Assembly (NCBI GenBank): GCA_009776725.1 | Contig: WRNE01000014.1 | Span: 1-40,470 of the forward strand | DNA length: 40,470 bases | Source of the DNA: Coriobacteriia bacterium | GTDB taxonomy: Bacteria; Actinomycetota; Coriobacteriia; Coriobacteriales; UBA8131 | Direction: 5' to 3' | Shown: piece after piece, positions 38,956-40,470 of the stretch | Layout of the letters: every line of letters begins with the position of its first letter | Position numbering within the stretch: the first letter of the stretch is position 1 | Notes under the pieces: model-generated | The model's input: the letters and a program-made list of their open reading frames with translations, nothing else | What the model was told of the DNA's origin: nothing | Database searches by the model: none | Program-made: the position numbers and the translations under genes

Positions 38956-39648
38956 GTGAGGGACACATTTAAGGACAAAGCATGGTTTGACAACAAAGTC
39001 GCATTCATAGTCGGCAATATCAATTATTTAAAAGATGGCCTGGCTAGTGGGCCTGACGATCCAGACAGAGTATCTAGAATTAAAAAATTCATTTATCAGG
39101 ATATATTCAACCTTTGGCAAGCCAAGTACTCGCGGGGAGACTCTGTGTCCGAGCTGGTTGCCCCGTTCCGCGAGCTGATGTTGGACTACGTGGCCGACTT
39201 CGTGCCAGCGTGGTACACAGACAGCCTCTGGCTGCTCTCGATCGGGGTGATGCTGGAGGTCGACGACGAGGCCTTCGGCACCCTTGCAGGCACAGTCATC
39301 GAGCAGTGCGAAGAGGACTGGCTCTACAACTACCTGATCCACTCCAGGATTCCCGAGGTAGGCTTCGAGGAGAGCCCGCTGCTTTGGAGCAAGCCCTACC
39401 TGGTGCTGAGACAGGTCGTCGAGGAGGCGGATGACAAGCCGGCCGCCATGCAGAGGTACCTGAAGAGGTCGTGGTACCGGTCGCACAGCTCGGCTGGCTG
39501 GTACGACAGCCATAAGAATGCCCCTGATATCTATACCTGCTACTGGTCATACGAGAGCGGGGCTGTGGCCAAGATACTTAGGCTTGACGACTCCTCCTTG
39601 GTAGGCTTGAAGTACTATCCTTACGACCTGGTGCACTACAAGGCTTGA
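38956..39648 (+). CDS. PoNi-like (DUF1910/DUF1911) immunity protein, copy 2
   Basis: A 230-residue paralogue. The start is GTG 38956, with GGAGGG five bases upstream, which aligns with the MRDT start of copies 1 and 3; ATG 38938 lies before the ribosome site. Residues 59-230 differ from copy 3 at only about 12 positions, while residues 13-57 (NKVAFIVGNINYLKDGLA onward) are mostly different. No intact toxin lies beside it, so it is an orphan antidote, perhaps for a variant toxin made by relatives. It was probably produced by tandem duplication with a 777-bp period. Confidence 0.82.
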   Translation: MRDTFKDKAWFDNKVAFIVGNINYLKDGLASGPDDPDRVSRIKKFIYQDIFNLWQAKYSRGDSVSELVAPFRELMLDYVADFVPAWYTDSLWLLSIGVMLEVDDEAFGTLAGTVIEQCEEDWLYNYLIHSRIPEVGFEESPLLWSKPYLVLRQVVEEADDKPAAMQRYLKRSWYRSHSSAGWYDSHKNAPDIYTCYWSYESGAVAKILRLDDSSLVGLKYYPYDLVHYKA

Positions 39649-39676
39649 GCAGTTATCAAGTAAAGGATATAACCGT

Positions 39677-39713
39677 ATGCCTGTGGCATGACAGAGACGA
39701 CGGTACTCCCATG
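39677..39713 (+). pseudogene. toxin 3'-end remnant before immunity copy 3
   Basis: CCTGTGGCAT...GAGACGACGGTACTCCC, followed by ATGAAAGGAGG, parallels the toxin end CCTGGCGGCAT...GAGACCAAGATACTCCC, GTGAAAGGAAG. An in-frame stop shows it is no longer coding. Confidence 0.5.
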
Positions 39714-39725
39714 AAAGGAGGCCAC

Positions 39726-40418
39726 ATGAGGGACACATTGAAGGACAAGGAATGGTTCGACAACAGGGTAACCTCTCTTGCCAGTTATACCGAGGATATA
39801 AAAGACGACCTGACTAGGGGGCCTTACACCACACAGCGGATAGGGGGGCTCAGTGATCTGCTGCACCAGGCACAGTTTGACCTTTGGCAGGCTAGGTTCT
39901 CGCGGGGAGACCCGGTGTCCGAGCTGGTTGCCCCGTTCCGCGAGCTGATGTTGGACTACGTGGCTGACTTCGTGCCCGCGTGGTACACGGACAGCCTCTG
40001 GCTGCTCTCGATCGGGGTGATGCTAGAGGTCGACGACGAGGCCTTCGGCACCCTTGCAGGAACAGTCGTCGAGCAGTGCAGGGAGGACTGGCTCTACAAC
40101 TACCTGATCCACTCCAGGCTGCCCGAGGTGGGCTTCGAGGAAAGCCCGCTGCTTTGGAGCAAGCCCTACCAGGTGCTGAGACAGATCGTAGAGGAGGCTG
40201 AGGACAAGCCGGCCGCCATGCAGAGGTACCTGAAGAGGTCGTGGTACCGGTCGCACAGCTCCACCGGCTGGTATGACAGCCATAAAAGCGCCCCTGACAT
40301 CTATACTGGCTACTGGTCATACGAGAGCGGGGCCGTGGCCAAGATACTTAAGCTTGACGACTCTTCCTTGGAGGGCTTGAAGTACTACCCCTACGACCTG
40401 GTGCACTACAAGGCTTAA
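39726..40418 (+). CDS. PoNi-like (DUF1910/DUF1911) immunity protein, copy 3
   Basis: A 230-residue paralogue. ATG 39726 follows AAAGGAGG (39714-39721) by four bases, the best ribosome site of the three copies. The conserved part (residues 59-230) is nearly the same as copy 2, including FVPAWYTDSLWLLSIGVML and the ending YYPYDLVHYKA. The variable N-terminal part (NRVTSLASYTEDIKDDL) is its own. It is separated from copy 2 by a 770-bp period. An orphan antidote role is inferred. Confidence 0.82.
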   Translation: MRDTLKDKEWFDNRVTSLASYTEDIKDDLTRGPYTTQRIGGLSDLLHQAQFDLWQARFSRGDPVSELVAPFRELMLDYVADFVPAWYTDSLWLLSIGVMLEVDDEAFGTLAGTVVEQCREDWLYNYLIHSRLPEVGFEESPLLWSKPYQVLRQIVEEAEDKPAAMQRYLKRSWYRSHSSTGWYDSHKSAPDIYTGYWSYESGAVAKILKLDDSSLEGLKYYPYDLVHYKA

Positions 40419-40448
40419 GCAGCTATCTAATAAGAGCCTTGCCTACTA

Positions 40449-40470
40449 GCCTGCAACATTGTGGAGACGA
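40449..40470 (+). pseudogene. start of a further toxin-tail remnant, cut by window edge
   Basis: GCCTGCAACATTGTGGAGAC resembles GCCTGGCGGCATAGTAGAGAC at 38131-38151 in the toxin gene. It occupies the same place relative to the previous immunity stop as the spacers before copies 2 and 3. The window ends here. Confidence 0.4.

Overview
The window is 40.5 kb of moderately GC-rich bacterial chromosome. The gene set points to an anaerobic, Gram-positive, actinobacterial-type organism, most likely of the class Coriobacteriia. Pointers are two SOS boxes of the CGAAC-N4-GTTCG type at recA and dinB, a single-chain pyruvate:ferredoxin oxidoreductase, short HisG with HisZ, an expanded set of UroD-like methyltransferases, a sortase-type surface protein and an LXG-type toxin. 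Genus cannot be fixed from the sequence alone.

Layout. (1) 1-3454: three tandem, near-identical uroporphyrinogen-decarboxylase-like (MtaA/CmuA-type) methyltransferases, the first cut by the window edge, with a 154-bp inverted-repeat element between copies 2 and 3. (2) 3775-10876: core genes: RodZ-like membrane protein, YajQ, RimO, a PgsA-CinA(PncC) fusion, a DJ-1/PfpI protein on the opposite strand, then SOS-controlled recA and overlapping recX. (3) 11031-17249: a tightly packed histidine operon hisZ-G-D-B-A-F-I-E without hisH or hisC; hisD carries a very acidic tail. (4) 17283-22251: two single-pass membrane proteins of unknown role, then a MacA/MacB-type ABC export system (adaptor, ATPase with a 15-bp tandem repeat, permease). 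(5) 22600-25593: a large beta-helix-like surface protein with an InlB-type repeat and a variant sortase signal. (6) 25686-32026: tRNA-Glu and tRNA-Gln, a small acidic protein, a 40-bp perfect palindrome, gltX and nifJ. (7) 32726-34942: SOS-type dinB with a small partner gene, and a small membrane protein flanked by two different tandem-repeat arrays. (8) 35557-40470: a polymorphic-toxin locus.

The most exciting region is the last. Two small helical proteins precede a 617-residue protein with an LXG/WXG-like helical N-terminus, a hydrophobic middle and a C-terminal PoNe-type PD-(D/E)xK nuclease. Three tandem 230-residue PoNi-like (DUF1910/DUF1911) immunity genes follow. They are almost identical over residues 59-230 but strongly different over residues 13-57. 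The spacers before copies 2 and 3, and the last bases of the window, resemble the eroded 3' end of the toxin gene. This suggests cassette duplication or displacement and predicts a fourth immunity gene just outside the window. No type VII secretion machinery gene lies in the window.

Calls rest on reading motifs and gene order by eye; no database search was run.
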